Made by a program: the position numbers and the translations under genes
Source: Anseranas semipalmata
Lineage: Eukaryota > Chordata > Aves > Anseriformes > Anseranatidae
DNA: 64,000 bases
Reading direction: 5' to 3'
Assembly: GCA_013399115.1 (NCBI GenBank)
Contig: VXAA01000619.1
Span: 157,763-221,762 of the forward strand
In this document: in pieces, positions 25,501 through 38,563 of the stretch
Numbering within the stretch: the stretch's first letter is position 1
Layout: the number at the start of each line of letters is the position of its first letter
The notes under the pieces: generated by a model
Told to the model about the DNA's origin: nothing
What the model saw: the letters and a program-made list of their open reading frames with translations, nothing else
Database searches by the model: none

Positions 25501-27455
25501 TAAATTCTTAGAATTCTTGTTTATATGACATAACCAGATATTTTTTGGACAAGACAGACATTGATTCCTGGCAGAAAATTGAACAATAGGCACCAACCTG
25601 TCTTGCAGGAAGCCAGTCAGGCTATGGAGTCATTATTGCCTCTTTGATGCCTGGCACAATAAAATTTTACAGTTCCATGCAACAAGTAGCATGTCCAAGA
25701 AAAGGAATTGGAGCTGTAAGGCTTGTAGTTAGCACTCTCCACTGAAAGACAGGAGAAAGAAGGATGTTGCATACCCCAGTGAATTCTCTAACTGCTGACC
25801 GATGAGGTAAGAGAGATCAGCTGACTTTTTCATTAATCCAGCTCGTTTTCTTGATTTTTCTCAACAAGCATTTCACTGAGCATGAACGAAGCATTCTATT
25901 TGACATGAAAGAATGTGGTTTTAGTGTTTCCCTTTATGTAATAAAAATTTTAAAAGTCTCTTAGGTTTAATCTTACTAGTTTGTTTTTACCGATTAACTG
26001 ACAACAGCCAGATTCACAATCCTTCTTAAAATATATTGCTGAGAGACTTGACCATCTAGCTGTCCAATTCCTCTTTCATAGATCTGACAGTTGGATTAAA
26101 CAAAAAGATTGCACTCTGAATTTTGAAGTTGTTTTGTCTTTGCTCCTGTAAACAACCCCTATTTAGTTTCATCAAGTGCAATTTTGTTGCAACTTGATGA
26201 GGAAACTGATTCACCTCAGTCCCTCACATGAACACACCCTCTTGGAGAATCTTTTCAGGAGAGCAGGAAGATGTCCTTAAACAAACAAGGGGAGTATTTC
26301 TGTGATTTCTGTAAGACCATCAGATCTGGTGGATTTACTATGATAAAGGTTTATCTGTTTGCAGTATTTTAGATCAAGATCATAAAATGAAAAATGTGGG
26401 TGGGAGACAAATGGTTAGGCACAACTAGAAGCCTTACAACTTCAGCCTGAACTGTGATCAAGGCAAAAATTTAGTGTTTTTGAAAACCTGCAGAAGGAGA
26501 GCCTATCCACACAAGTTTATCATAGCAGTGTAACACTTGTATGTCCAACCTGATGGTGAGGATAATGGTATGAGACCAATAACAGTGTTCTTTATGTGAT
26601 CGCATGATTTTTTGTTGCTGCAGAAGAGAATTGAGAAATACACTTTAGCTAGTTGGGTAAGGCACAGTATGACTTTTGGGGGCTTAGTTGTCCTTAGTTA
26701 TGGAGGTTAAGAACAGGGATTCTGCTTGGTTAATAAACAAAAGGAAAGGCATTATCACTACTTCCCTCTAAGAGAAAATGATTTTCCAAATTCCCAGTAC
26801 AGAAATGATCAAATGACCCACTTGTTTTTCTTAGGTGCTTTGGAAAATGCTATTTTTCAAAAACTATGCTGGAAATCTTGTGAGAAGACAATTTCAGTCT
26901 GAAGGATGTGTTCCGATTTGCACTTATACCACCTGGTTCAAACATCCTGCATGACTTACTTCGTTACTGACAAGCAGAGCCTTTGGACAGTAGGCTTTTG
27001 GTAATGATTGAAAAATCAGTACGCATAGGAAACTAAAGCATATTAATAACACTTTTCATGATTGTTGAACAATTTACATATTGGTTTATAAACTGTTTAC
27101 AATGCTTATACTTAGATGATGAATGAACACCAGATTCAGTATTGAACAAAGTGGCAAACCTCCCTTTAATTTCAGTTGAGTTTAGCAAGTTAGATGTAAA
27201 GGAAAAGGAGACTCAGGGAAGGGCAGAAATGTTGTACTGGTTAGTTACAGTTATCTTAATTTGAAAATGCAGAGCCTCTTTCCCACCCATTTTGTCTGCC
27301 GTTCTTTCTAACCACAGCTGCCATGTATATGTACTAAATACTTTTGGAACAGCAAATAATGCATGCAGTATGTCAAAAGTCCATAGAAGTCACTGAAAAT
27401 AATTATGTTGACCTCCAAGTATTGTTATAATGATGAAGTAGAATCAGTCTATGAA
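22501..27455. other. Unique AT-rich non-coding DNA
   Basis: No gene supported. Small-scale features are a tandem TTCTGATATAC pair (25190-25211) and an imperfect hairpin at 26163-26209, listed separately. Confidence 0.55.
26163..26209. repeat. Imperfect hairpin
   Basis: GTTTCATCAAGTGCAA (26166-26181) pairs with TTGCAACTTGATGAGGAAAC (26187-26206), leaving one single-base bulge and one two-base bulge. A few outer bases also pair. The loop is TTTTG. The whole arm is shorter than a typical pre-miRNA, so a transcript role is only a possibility. Confidence 0.75.
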
Positions 27456-27630
27456 GGAAAGGAGAGGAAAGGAAAGGAAAGGAGAGGAAAGGAAAGGAGA
27501 GGAAAGGAAAGGAGAGGAAAGGAAAGGAGAGGAAAGGAAAGGAAAGGAAAGGAAAGGAAAGGAAAGGAAAGGAAAGGAAAGGAAAGGAAAGGAAAGGAAA
27601 GGAAAGGAAAGGAAAGGAAAGGAAAGGAAA
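27456..27630 (+). repeat. (GGAAA)n array with 15-bp higher-order section
   Basis: Thirty-five consecutive pentamers on the + strand. GGAGA variants sit at 27461, 27481, 27496, 27511 and 27526, so most of the 5' part has a 15-bp unit (GGAGA GGAAA GGAAA). From 27531 the array is pure GGAAA. The strand is all purine. Long open frames on both strands (poly-KER and poly-FLS) are artefacts of the repeat. Confidence 0.97.
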
Positions 27631-27633
27631 GGG

Positions 27634-28100
27634 TGGAAAAATTGATTCTTGTGTAGAAACTTGTGATAATGTTTTTCTTTTAGAAATAGCCCCACACAAT
27701 AGAAATACTTCATGAAGCACTAGGGGACGTCAACATCTGCTGGCAAACAGAGTAGAAGAGAAGAAGGCTTCCGCATGCATTATTTGTGCTGACCATTTAA
27801 AGCTTCAGTCCACAAGAAGATATAAATGCTTCAGCAAATGAGAGGATCAGACTAAAGAAAATCAACAAATCAAAGAGACACCATATGGGCAAAGACACTC
27901 TTTTGTGTAAAGTTTTGTCATGGAGAGATATTTTAATGTGCAAGGAGGTGTTGAATGGGTGCTTGAGGCAACAATGTGATACAGAAACTGTTTCTATTTA
28001 TATGGAACTATTTCAGTGCCTCCAGGACTAGAATAGTCATCCTGGGTTACTAAGGGCTGCTGACCCGGAAACTTATGAAAGACATTTCTGTTTGGAGAGC
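27634..28100. other. Unique AT-rich non-coding DNA
   Basis: No gene or known repeat seen between the GGAAA array and the exon-like segment that follows. Confidence 0.5.
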
Positions 28101-28137
28101 CCTTTGGAGAGGTTGCTCAAATTAGCTGACATCTTTC

Positions 28138-28326
28138 TGAAACAAGCAGCAGTTGTGTGTGCAAGTTGGGAGAAAATACCGTGTTTCAGTCAATGCTTAC
28201 TTTCTCATGGGAAGAAAGTGTGTGAACAGATCAGAAAGGCAGCGGAGCCTTTGCATCTGTGTCAGGGCAAACGAAAGCTGGCAGTCAGGTGGCTCCCCTT
28301 CTCACAAAAGGAACAAGTTGAGGAAG
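28138..28326 (+). ncRNA. Weak exon-like unit (possible transcript exon)
   Basis: An open stretch on the + strand (frame starting near 28092) ends in AAGTTGAGGAAG followed by GTAATT, a reasonable splice donor at 28327. It is slightly richer in GC and CpG than its flanks. The upstream acceptor is weak, so the start is uncertain. I recognise no protein. If real, it could equally be an exon of a long non-coding RNA. Chance is the leading alternative. Confidence 0.15.
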
Positions 28327-29003
28327 GTAATTACTGTTTAATATTTCCAACAGGATGTTTGAAGGGAGCATTTAATTATCCTGCCAACATCTATTCAAAT
28401 AAACATGAGGGATTTAGAACATTTTTTTTGGAGCTGCAGGCTTAAAAGGAATACCAAACATTCTGGGGCTCTAAACCTCTTAGATCTCCTCTGTAATGTG
28501 GCATAGTAACATGTTTCTATTGACATTTTGCCTTGTACATGAAATGATGCCTGCCCCAGAGAACACAGCAGAGGTGTGTCCTGCTAAATTAGCCTGCCTT
28601 CTCCCCCACCCTCCTACTAGTGCCTAAATCCTGTCTCGAACCTTACTGGTGAAGTAATATTTTCAGTAGAGCACACTAGGAGAATAGCTGAGTGTGCCTT
28701 TTTTATTTTGAGCTAATTGTCTTTTAGAGCAAAGTCACAGGAGCATTTTGAAAATATTGAGAGAAATATTCTGATCATTCTTGTTATGGATTAAATCATG
28801 CTGCAAAGAGTTATACCTGTTGAAATTGCCAAAAGAAAATGGCTATATTAATACCTATTGAAAAAAGTTAATACTTGTCTCCTTCACACATATAGTCACA
28901 CACATAAACATATACATGTGTATAGAGATTTTATTTTATTTTTCCATTTTTCCATTTTCTTAATCCATTCGTGGCATTGCTTTATCTGTCCCTCTCACTC
29001 ATG
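28327..29003. other. Unique AT-rich non-coding DNA
   Basis: Nothing recognisable. Would be an intron if the exon-like units at 28.1 and 29.0 kb are real. Confidence 0.45.
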
Positions 29004-29033
29004 TTTTTTTGTTTGTTTGTTTGTTTGTTTTTT
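29004..29033 (+). repeat. T-run plus (TTTG)n microsatellite
   Basis: T7 followed by five GTTT units and a T run. It provides the pyrimidine-rich stretch in front of the exon-like unit that follows. Confidence 0.9.
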
Positions 29034-29041
29034 CAATAAAG

Positions 29042-29133
29042 CCTTGTTCTGTCCTAACTATAAAATCTTCAGGGTTCAGACCAGATCTTCCCAAAAGTCT
29101 GTACAGTACCAGGTCAGTGGAGCTTCAGTGCAG
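29042..29133 (+). ncRNA. Weak exon-like unit with consensus donor
   Basis: A T-rich tract ending in AATAAAG (AG at 29040-29041) is followed by 92 bases and then CAG|GTGAGT (donor at 29134), a full match to the vertebrate donor consensus. One frame is open throughout. It encodes nothing I recognise. It may be a transcript exon on the same strand as the unit at 28.1 kb. Such splice-site pairs also arise by chance in a window of this size. Confidence 0.18.
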
Positions 29134-32100
29134 GTGAGTTCTGCAGTTACTGACAAGGTGTTGCTGACATCCAACAAGGGAAGTGTTACACAAGTTGGCC
29201 AGTCTTTCCTATTGAAATCAGCTGAAAGACCCTTCAGAAGGTCTCTCATGAAACACTAGCATCTTTGACATAAAATGCAGACAACAGTCATCATCCAGTA
29301 AGCACACCATGAGTGAATGAGCTTTGCAAAAACCATATTGGTTAGAAAAGAGCTGTGAGTCTGACAGAGAAAAACAAAAGCCCATGCAGAGAAAGGGTGT
29401 AAAAGATGTCAGACTGAGTGAGTAGGTGCTCAGCAAAGCTGTCTGGGAAAGAGTACTAACTGAAAGGAGTGGGGAACAGCGAATAAGGATGTGATTTGCG
29501 GGGCAGAGGGGCAGTGTGTATGTTGATTTTATTTTTATACCTGAAAACAAAGGAAATATAGATTTATAGCTTTAACATCTCTTCATAATTGCAACAACCA
29601 TCAGACCTCTGATTATTTTTTTCCAAACTGCTCAGAGAAAATAAATTAACAATATTATTTTTATTACAGTTAAAAGGAGTTAGGAAGAGCACTAATCTAG
29701 GCCTTAATGTTAAAAATCAATAGACACATGTAATGTCTAATAGTTAATGGGAACATAAAAAAATTCCACCTCCTTCAGAAATTAAGTGTAGATGAAATTT
29801 GAGAGGATGGTTGATCTCAATGTGAAAGGGAACAAAAGTGGTAAGTGGAGCAGAACAGCAAAGACAAGAAAAAGACCTGGAAATCAGGCAATTCTAGTGT
29901 CTTTTGTTATTGTGAGGTCTTCTCAGTATGTAAGGAAGTAGAACATCGAACTATATATGGCTGTGCCTGAATATACCCTTCCCGAGTTCTCTGGCATTCA
30001 GGTAAATATTAAGGATCTTTTTTCTAATAATTGAGTAGCCCCAAGGTTCCTTACAGTTGTCAGAGTTCCGTAAGCAACAGATGAGAAAAATGAAGGACAA
30101 CCAGGGAAAATCAAGATCAAGGGAACAACAAAACAGTGGAGGCCTCTGTAAAACTGTGTGGCTTAGACATGAGCTCAAATCTAGACACTTATTTAAATGT
30201 TCCTCTGAATTTTATACATTAATGCCTGGGTATGCATTTTCAGATGTTGCCGGTGTTTCTCTATGAGTTCTCTTTATAGTTCTGCAACAAGGAAGGTTAT
30301 TCCTACATTATATTGGTGGGTCTTGCATGCCCCCATAATATAACCAGTTTTACTCAGATCTGTCAAACTTTAAAATCAGTTTTATGTCTATCTAACCACA
30401 TATTTACGTATGTAGGATGAATGATGCAAGATTTTTTTATTTTAGTGGTAGTATTTATATTCATTTCAAGAGATTACAAGTGAAAGAGGCTTATTATTAA
30501 TGAAATGGGGTTGAAGTCCTTGTAAGGCAAGAATTCACTTGTGCAGTATCCTTGAAAACTCCCATTACATTTGAATTAATAGGAACCATTGCCTCAAAAT
30601 CATATCCATTTTCCCATTTGAAAAGTGTATTTCTACCACCTTTTTAACTTTTTTGTTACTGAGATACCATCCAGTGTTGTAAGTAAGAATACAGTCTGTA
30701 GGGTTTTGTTGTTGTTGTTGTTGTTGTGTTCTCTGAATGTGGCATGCGGTTTGAGTTTTAAGGCTTATTTTCTTTTCGTCTAATGAGACTTTGAAAGTGA
30801 TTAAATAGAATAAAGACAGGTTAAGCCAATGACATTTTATCAGAGGGAACTGTATCAAATCTAGTCCCTGAAAAATTTTTTGTAGGTTTCCAAGATTTCT
30901 CCCAATGAAATACTTTCTTATAACTAGACTAGTTAACAGAAACTCCAGGCATCAAATGTTTGTCATTCAGAGTTAAAGAGAAATGCAAGCAATGATCATA
31001 AAAAATGTTCGTGTGTGCTATACTCAGTTATCTGGTATTCCATTCTAGCTGTGTGTTTTCATACTGTAATATACTTTTATGTTGAACGGCCTTCAAGAAC
31101 AGGGAAATTCTACCCGAATCAAACCCTCAGTTATGGTTTTGAAGAAAGTTTAAGCCTACTCTGAATACTTTGTCATTGAATCCCAAATCCTCAGGTTCCA
31201 CAGATTAAAATGAGTTCAAACTCCAGCTTTTTGAAGATGTAGAGATATGATGGGTATACAGAAACTGTTTGAATAAATCACTTCACCTTTCAAAGTACTG
31301 CCTGTGCCATTGTACATCTTGGTAGGGAAATGATGGTTATTGGATTTGAATGGAATGTTACTAAGATGATGGAAAACAGTAAATTTGTCATTGTTTTGTA
31401 CAGGGGCTTTGATCCACCACCAGAAACCCACCATGCAAGGAATTACACATGTGGTTGCTGGTAGAAGAGTAGGAGCCCAAGACAGTGCAGTGATGTTGAC
31501 CAGGATAATGACAGACAACCAGCTGTCTACCCTTTGGTTGTTTTGAACTTATGCCTGTGTCCTAGAATTATGCCCATTGTGTTATTTTTGTTATTTATTA
31601 GGTTTATTGTAAAACCTAAAGCCCACACAGATGGTCAAAATATGGAGAAACATAGGCAGTAAGTAAAATAGACTTTAAAGTGGCTGACATTTTTTTTTTC
31701 CCCTCTTCATCATCTTTAAATTTAACTTCTTGGAATAAAGGCATGACCTTCAAACAATGCATTTGCAAGAACCTCTTTTATATCTCTTAGTGAGCTGTGT
31801 AGCTAAGTAATGGTTGTCTGAATCTGGGAACTCTGCACTCTTCAGCCCACTCCCTGGAGAGAGATGCATAGCTATATTGTTCTTGGGCTTGCTGGAGACC
31901 ACCATGATCTTGCTGAGAGACTAAGCATAAAATTAATCTAATTTATCATTGCCATCTAACAGACATGTGGTTTAAGAGGTCATTTGGAAGTTTTCAGTAG
32001 AGAAAGACATACCTCCAGTGGAAGATTCATCCAATTCTAAGATAGTAGTCTAAAACACAAGGCCTAAATTACCATTTAGAGGTTGCTGTCTCTCTCCAGT

Positions 32101-32773
32101 GCCTGTAGAGACTACATTTTGATAAACCATACTTTCCTTTACATGCCAAAAGTTAAGGAAGATGAATCTTGCTTTTGCTGACAACTTCTCTTTATTTTTA
32201 ATGATAAATTTGAAATGTTATTATGTAAGTTTCAATTAGAAATGGGACTTCAACCTTTCGTATCATGGAGCACATACACAGTAAAGTAGCTTTCACAATT
32301 TTTTGCTTTTTTTATTCTTTAATAATAAATAATTCTTTACATATGTACTGCAACTTGCATAAAAAAAAAAAATTATAACAAGTAAGCCACCAATGTAAAA
32401 AAAAAGAAGGACAGACTCCAGCATGATGCCAAGCAGAATGCTTGCCAAGGACATGAGCATCAATACAAGATTGCTTTCATATTATTTTATCCTCATTACA
32501 TATATTTGGTCTGTAATAATGAATCTGTTTTTACATGTGTTAACACAGAAAAAATGATTTAAAACAAGAGAAACAAACCACTGCAGAGGTGAAACACCCA
32601 GCTCCTCAGCTACAATCCATGTTTTCCTTTTTCTTATCAAATACATTCATATCATCTCTTTTATCCTTGCTAAAAATAAACTCGAAACTTTTCTTTAAAA
32701 ATAAATCCCTTAGCTCTAAACATAGTAAAACAAATCTTCCCTCTTGATTCTTGTTTGTGATTTGTTTGAAGAG
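29134..32773. other. Unique AT-rich non-coding DNA
   Basis: No gene supported. The only simple repeat of note is the GTT run at 30705-30728. Confidence 0.55.
30705..30728 (+). repeat. (GTT)n microsatellite
   Basis: About eight TTG/GTT units. Confidence 0.9.
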
Positions 32774-32790
32774 NNNNNNNNNNNNNNNNN
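32774..32790. other. Assembly gap (17 N)
   Basis: Seventeen consecutive unknown bases inside otherwise ordinary AT-rich sequence. The flanks do not overlap or repeat each other, so the true gap size is unknown. Confidence 1.
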
Positions 32791-33143
32791 AATTCCCTCC
32801 TTCACACAAAGATAGGTGATAGATTCTCTAGAATGATCCTTGGATGGATCTTTTGCCTATACGTTTAATAAGACATTCATTTTTCATCAGCATTTCTTTC
32901 TGAACTACTACATCCAGAAAAACATTGACAGTAACATTCTAGTAACAAAATCTCTGTGCTGTTGTTAACAAACCTGTCCTAATGCATTAACCTATGGCTT
33001 TATTATCCACACTAATTTTGAAGCTATAACTCTCTACCTTGCTAGAGTAATTCTTTTAGCATCTACTTCTATAGGTACAGATGCCTTAGAAAGAACAAAC
33101 CTAGAGGAAAAATTGACTCTAGGACAGGTTAAATGTGTTAAAG

Positions 33144-33169
33144 GAAACAACAACAACAACAACAACAAA
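33144..33169 (+). repeat. (AAC)n microsatellite
   Basis: About eight AAC units. Confidence 0.9.
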
Positions 33170-36118
33170 CACTTTAAATTAATGTTTTCTTGATAAAACT
33201 ATGTCAACGGACTGTTTGTTGGTGGTTGGACAAGATAGGGTGATCATAAAAGGTATGATTTAGATGTGTGCAAAAGACAACCATAAAAACCATTTTCAGA
33301 TAAATGACAAAAAGTAAGTCAAAAGTTAATAAGTTGAGGACAAACCAAACTGACTACATTTTACTTTTTCCCGTGCCACTTTAAGCATTGATTAGTTAAC
33401 AGATTAGAAGTGATAAAAGGCAGTAATTTATTTATACAATGTGTATAGCCATAAACTATATTTGGAGTCTAGATTGAAGGAAGGAGAGTTTAACTTTTCA
33501 TAAAATTCAATAATAGCTAAGGATTATTAGTGGGCCCAAGATTCTGGGAAGGTTACAAGCTGTAGACATTATACAAGAAAATATAAGCCACTTCCTAGGT
33601 ATTGGAAAGAATAAGAAACTTTTGTAGGCAAATTATTCAATAATTGCTGTTGGAGACATTTTTATACCTTCCAGTGAAGCAGCTGGTTATGTCACTGTCA
33701 CCTGATGGATGAATCAGGATAACGAAGATGAACTATTGGTCTACTAAAAGTGACTGCTTCTCTGGAAACCTTTCCATGGAGGACAGTAAAGTCTTATCAA
33801 AGCTTACAAAGCAATTTCTAGCATGTGGCTTAAGTTGTGCTGCTGAGAGTAGGGAACAACAAACCCATTCTGGTTTATAGTTACACCCATGGACTCAGGA
33901 AATGAGGGTGAAAGGTTGGCCTGGACATCCTGAAGTCAATGGAATTAATTGCCTCTAGTTAGTGCAGTTCTGGTATCACAGGTGGTATTAAAAATTGTTT
34001 ACACTTTCTAGTGCAGATACACATGTATATTCAAAATGGTCTATCACAATAACTAGCCTGACAGTCAGAAAACTGTAGTTTCATGTCTGTATTATTTTCT
34101 CCAGGTAGTTCCATAGAGTTTTATTCACCCTTTCCTCTCCTTCCCACTTGTAATAGAAGACAAATTGCCAAAGTATCTCCTGATCACATTCCACATACTT
34201 CTGTCAGCAGGAAAAGTAGAATTTAACAGAGAGCCCGGATACCCAGGGTGGTCAAAACCTCCAGTTCCAGGATTCGGGGATGATGGAAAAGAAACCCCTG
34301 CTTGTCCTCCAGGGTGACCTTCCATCTGAGCTGTCGGGTTATCACATATCCATCTGTAAACAAAGGATAGCAGGTTCCCTGGGCAGTGTCAGGATCACAC
34401 TCAGTGTGACACTGTGTTTGGATGTTCAAAGAATCCCTCTCTCCTTGCTTTCTTTTCCAGGCTTAATAAAGGAACTGCTAAAACCTATGTAGCCTGATAA
34501 GATGACAAGACAGTCTTTTAGTGTTATTGATTGTATACAAGAGGTGAAATGATTAATTATTTCCTATAATGTACCATGAGTGGGTTTCATCTTTTTGAGA
34601 GATGTTCTTAAAATTCCTTATATGAATTCAGCTTCTTGCTGGAAACAAAAGGGTCTTCATTAGGCCAAAGGGCTGGGGTAAGCCAAATATCTTTTACCTG
34701 ATAACAGAAGGGAGAGAACTTTCAGAGTGCATGATCTGAAAGGAATAAAGATGTATAGCACGTAAAATAAACTATGGATTGCTATCATGAGAGTGCTGTC
34801 AAAATGAACCAAGGGGACAAATTGTGTGCCTCTGAAGGCACTCCACATGTAATAAACTTCAACCTTTCACCACCTTACTTCATGAGTGGTGGCACAGCTG
34901 ACTGACTGCAGCTTTTTTTCCTCACTAAAGAGAAAAACAATTTTATTACTCAGCAAAAGAAGTCCCATTAGCAGGCCATAAGCATTGGTATCAATTGTAT
35001 GCAGTGATGATACACAGCATACATAGGATATTGTGTGTTGCTACCCTTCTTATAACTGACACCTGTCATATTCAATCTTAGCAAAATGGCTTAGAAACTT
35101 AATCTGTTATGAGGGTTAGCCATAAAGAATTTGCCCTATAAGGTTGCTGAGGAATATTTTCTTCTACATTTATTCTGTGTGAAATAAACCAAGTTAAACC
35201 TAGAACTTAAATAAACAGCATTTTTTTCAATAAAGTAATTGAAAAAAAGAATCCAAAAAGAGTGGCTTTTTTTTTTTTTTGTAGAATCATTCTGTAGGCC
35301 TCAACTATGACCCAAAGAGGTCTGAGGTGCTCAAAGAGCAGCTAGGAAGCTGGACAACAGGAAGGGTTGCAAGTGGGCCCAACCTGAGCTGTTTACTGAG
35401 CTCAGCCTCACTGAAGAAGTTTCAAAAATATACTTGGTAATGTAATTGTAATATATATAATTTATTGTAGAAGCAAACATCAGAGGTGCAAATCTCATTC
35501 TCACTGAGACCTTCTTACTCACCTGTACATGTACATGAACAGGCTGTTTTTTTCCCTGACAAAGCAGTACAAGGAAGTCTTGGCGTAAATGTAAATCAGG
35601 TCAGGAAACCTTTACACAGATGAAAGGATATTCTCTGTTACATGCAGACAAAGATATCTTCAGGAAAGGTTTTGATGGGTTCTCTTTACTAATATATTTA
35701 AGTTGTTTTAATTATTGCTTATTCTAATTTCAGTGCATGATAAAACTTCATTTACGTATTGTTCCTGTTGCTCAGATGCCAAGGAGGTTATCTGGGACCT
35801 TCTGACACTTGATCAGAGTTTGCTGATGAAAGCATGACCCTGTTGTCTAAATCTGTCACCTCTCTGACTTTACCACCATCATTGAAACTGCCAGCAACAG
35901 TTTGTCTGTAATGAGTTTGCTTGGTGGTTTCTTTGTCAAGCTTGTTTTTGTTGACCTGCCCAATGTGAGGCACTGCCTCTCACTTGCAGGTCAGTCCAAG
36001 GTATTGTATACTGGTAAATATATCGTGACAGAACAAAATAAACACCGGGGCAGGAGGAAGTTCAGATAACTTTCACAGCCCAGATAGAAACCTGGGCTCT
36101 TTATACTCACACTAAGCA

Positions 36119-36144
36119 TGCAATGTGAGTGTGCAATGCGAGTG
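36119..36144 (+). repeat. Tandem 13-bp duplication
   Basis: TGCAATGTGAGTG is followed directly by TGCAATGCGAGTG, one base different. The neighbourhood (about 36040-36180) is somewhat more GC-rich than its flanks. It may belong to a decayed repeat, but I cannot name one. Confidence 0.8.
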
Positions 36145-38563
36145 AGAACACTGAGCAGTGGGGAGAGCTCTAACCCACCCTTCCAGGAATCCTTTCTCAT
36201 CATATACTGTGCTCATTATATAGCTCAGGCTCATGTACTCATAGTTCTGTCTGAGATGGATCTTGGCATAACTGATTATCAAACAGTACTATGTTTTGTA
36301 ATTTTTCTATTGTTCTTAGGTTTCTAAGTTACTTTTATGTTTATCTTTTTAGTCTTGAGTTTCATTTATTCACAACATTTATTCTTCCCTGTTTAGAAGT
36401 TGATTAAAATGGTAGCAATACATGGGGCTCTGGTTTATGAAGCAGGAAACTGTGAGTTTTGTTGACTGATTGATTCACAGTACAAGCTGTTCTGAACCCT
36501 ACAGTATGTCTTTCACAGTGCAAAATTGAAGGTATAAAAGACATAAAGTTTTCCAGGTACTGATCCTAGGTGGTAGATGAAAGGTCAGATAATCATACGG
36601 ATGGAGCACTGGACTGAAAAACACATTGGGTAACTATAAACTTCCTTTTAATGGAAAAATAACTCTCAAACCTCTTGATAATCCTGCAGACATACTTTAG
36701 ATTTATTTACATATCTCAAGGGAGGGATCTAGTTATTATTGCAGTAGAAATTATATTACATAAATTATAGGGGTGATCTGAGGGATCAGTTAGGACTAGA
36801 AGAAATTAAAAGAAGCTAAAAGTAGAAACATCCTGTCCATCATCCTCCAGTACTTTCCTAGAGACTCGCTCAATGAAGTGGAATCAAAAATTCTTTCTGC
36901 TATTCCTTAATCAATTGTTTTGGTTCACTAGTACATCTGTGCGCCAAGTAAAGTAACCACAATTCCCTGTGTAGATGTATTTAACTATGTATATAAATAT
37001 ATATGACTTTATGTATGGACTTTCTTATCCCCTCCCACTTCAGAAGAACTTTGCGCGCCACTTTTCTATGGCTATGTGTGCACGCACAATAACTCATTCA
37101 CTGACTACACAGCAGTGAAATACACTCTTCTGCAAGGACCTTTAGCATTGTCATAGAACACATAAGAATCACAATGAAAATATTATGTGAAAATTCAAAA
37201 CCATTTTAAACTTGAAACATTATTTTTATATTTGATTATTGAAGATCAAGCCAAGCAGCTGTGGGTTTTTTTTTTTTTTTCATGGTTATATTTTAAGAAT
37301 AGATTTTTACTATACAGAGGACCTGTCTGAGTCATACATGTCTTAGAGTGAAAGCATTGATAACATTTATATTGGCCACAGACTAGTATCAATTCTCACC
37401 TATCAAGAAACATGAGATATCCTGGTAAAGCAGAAAAATCTGTTTAGAGGTTGGGTTTTTAATTAATTATTTATTTTTAGTCCAGAAATGTGTCAGCTTG
37501 TTTTTGACTAAATGGTTCACAACTCAAGTGAACTAGAACAGATCATCTGAACTTCACATCACTAATAAAATATTATGAGCCAATTAGTGAGGTATAAATA
37601 AAGCCTTTTTAAAACACATTTAAAAAACTGTTCCTCAGTTGTTTCCCTGCCAACACATAGGGTTCTGCATCAGATACCCCACTAACTTCTCACACACTAC
37701 AGAAAAATAAATTGGATGTAGAGAGCTTCTTTTACAACACACAGAGTGCCTAAGGTTCCAAAATTAATGCATGTACTTCCAAGGATTTTTTTTTACCTGC
37801 TTTTTTAACATGAGTAAAGGAAGAAATTATTAAATATTTATCTGTGTGATCTGAATCACATGCATATGCAAACTGGAATTGTTACAATCACATATCTTTT
37901 TTTTCATTTTCATAAGATATTTAACTTCCTAGCTCCAAACAATATCACATTTGCGCATTTAGATACAATATTTAAAAGAATTATTATTTAGTAACCATCT
38001 GACAACGGTTACAAAATAATAAGATAATAATCAAATGGTTACTGGTTCTCCCAGTAGGAATCACAATTGTTAACCTAAAATTGGAAATCTTTCTTCATTA
38101 ATGAAAGAAATCTCCATTTTATGGGTAAATGCTAACACAAAGTCCATTTTTTTTGGTGTTTCTGAGAAAAGTACAGTGTCTTAAACAGTAGAAATATTAA
38201 GGAATGTTGTGGTGTTGATACGATCTGGGTACCTGAACTATCAAAAAGTATTCTTGAAATCAAGGTTGGTGACTCATCTTGGCAGCCTGGAAGTGGAGAT
38301 ACTGAGTCAGCTGCTGGCTGGGAGCACTGTTGTTGACCAGAAAGAGCCAGACAGGATTTCTCTATTTACTGCCAAATCTGAAGCATTTAGGCACAGCCTG
38401 AAACCCCACAAAAAATAGAGGAGCTTCAGTGACAAACTGCCTTTTTGAGCTGTGCAACAATAAACAGAATTGACCATGAAAATGATCAGAGAAAGGTGTT
38501 GATATGGGAGTGTGGGGAAATGAAAGGAGGTGGATGCTATTCCCCTTGCTCAGACTGTTGCAG

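Larger units (their letters stand above)
32791..38563. other. Unique AT-rich non-coding DNA
   Basis: No gene supported. Contains AAC repeats (33144-33169), T runs near 35269-35280 and 37266-37280, an E2F-like TTTGCGCGCCA at 37050-37060 and a tandem 13-mer at 36119-36144 (listed separately). The open frame 38209-38418 lies just upstream of the next exon-like unit but has no supporting splice signals. Confidence 0.5.

Noticed and set aside
27403..27720. KERKG and FLSFP repeat proteins
   Set aside because: They are pentamer-array artefacts with no conserved surroundings.
35788..35973. 61-codon minus-strand frame with hydrophilic sequence
   Set aside because: It begins at a GTG, has an in-frame stop just upstream and no convincing acceptor. 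Too short to support.
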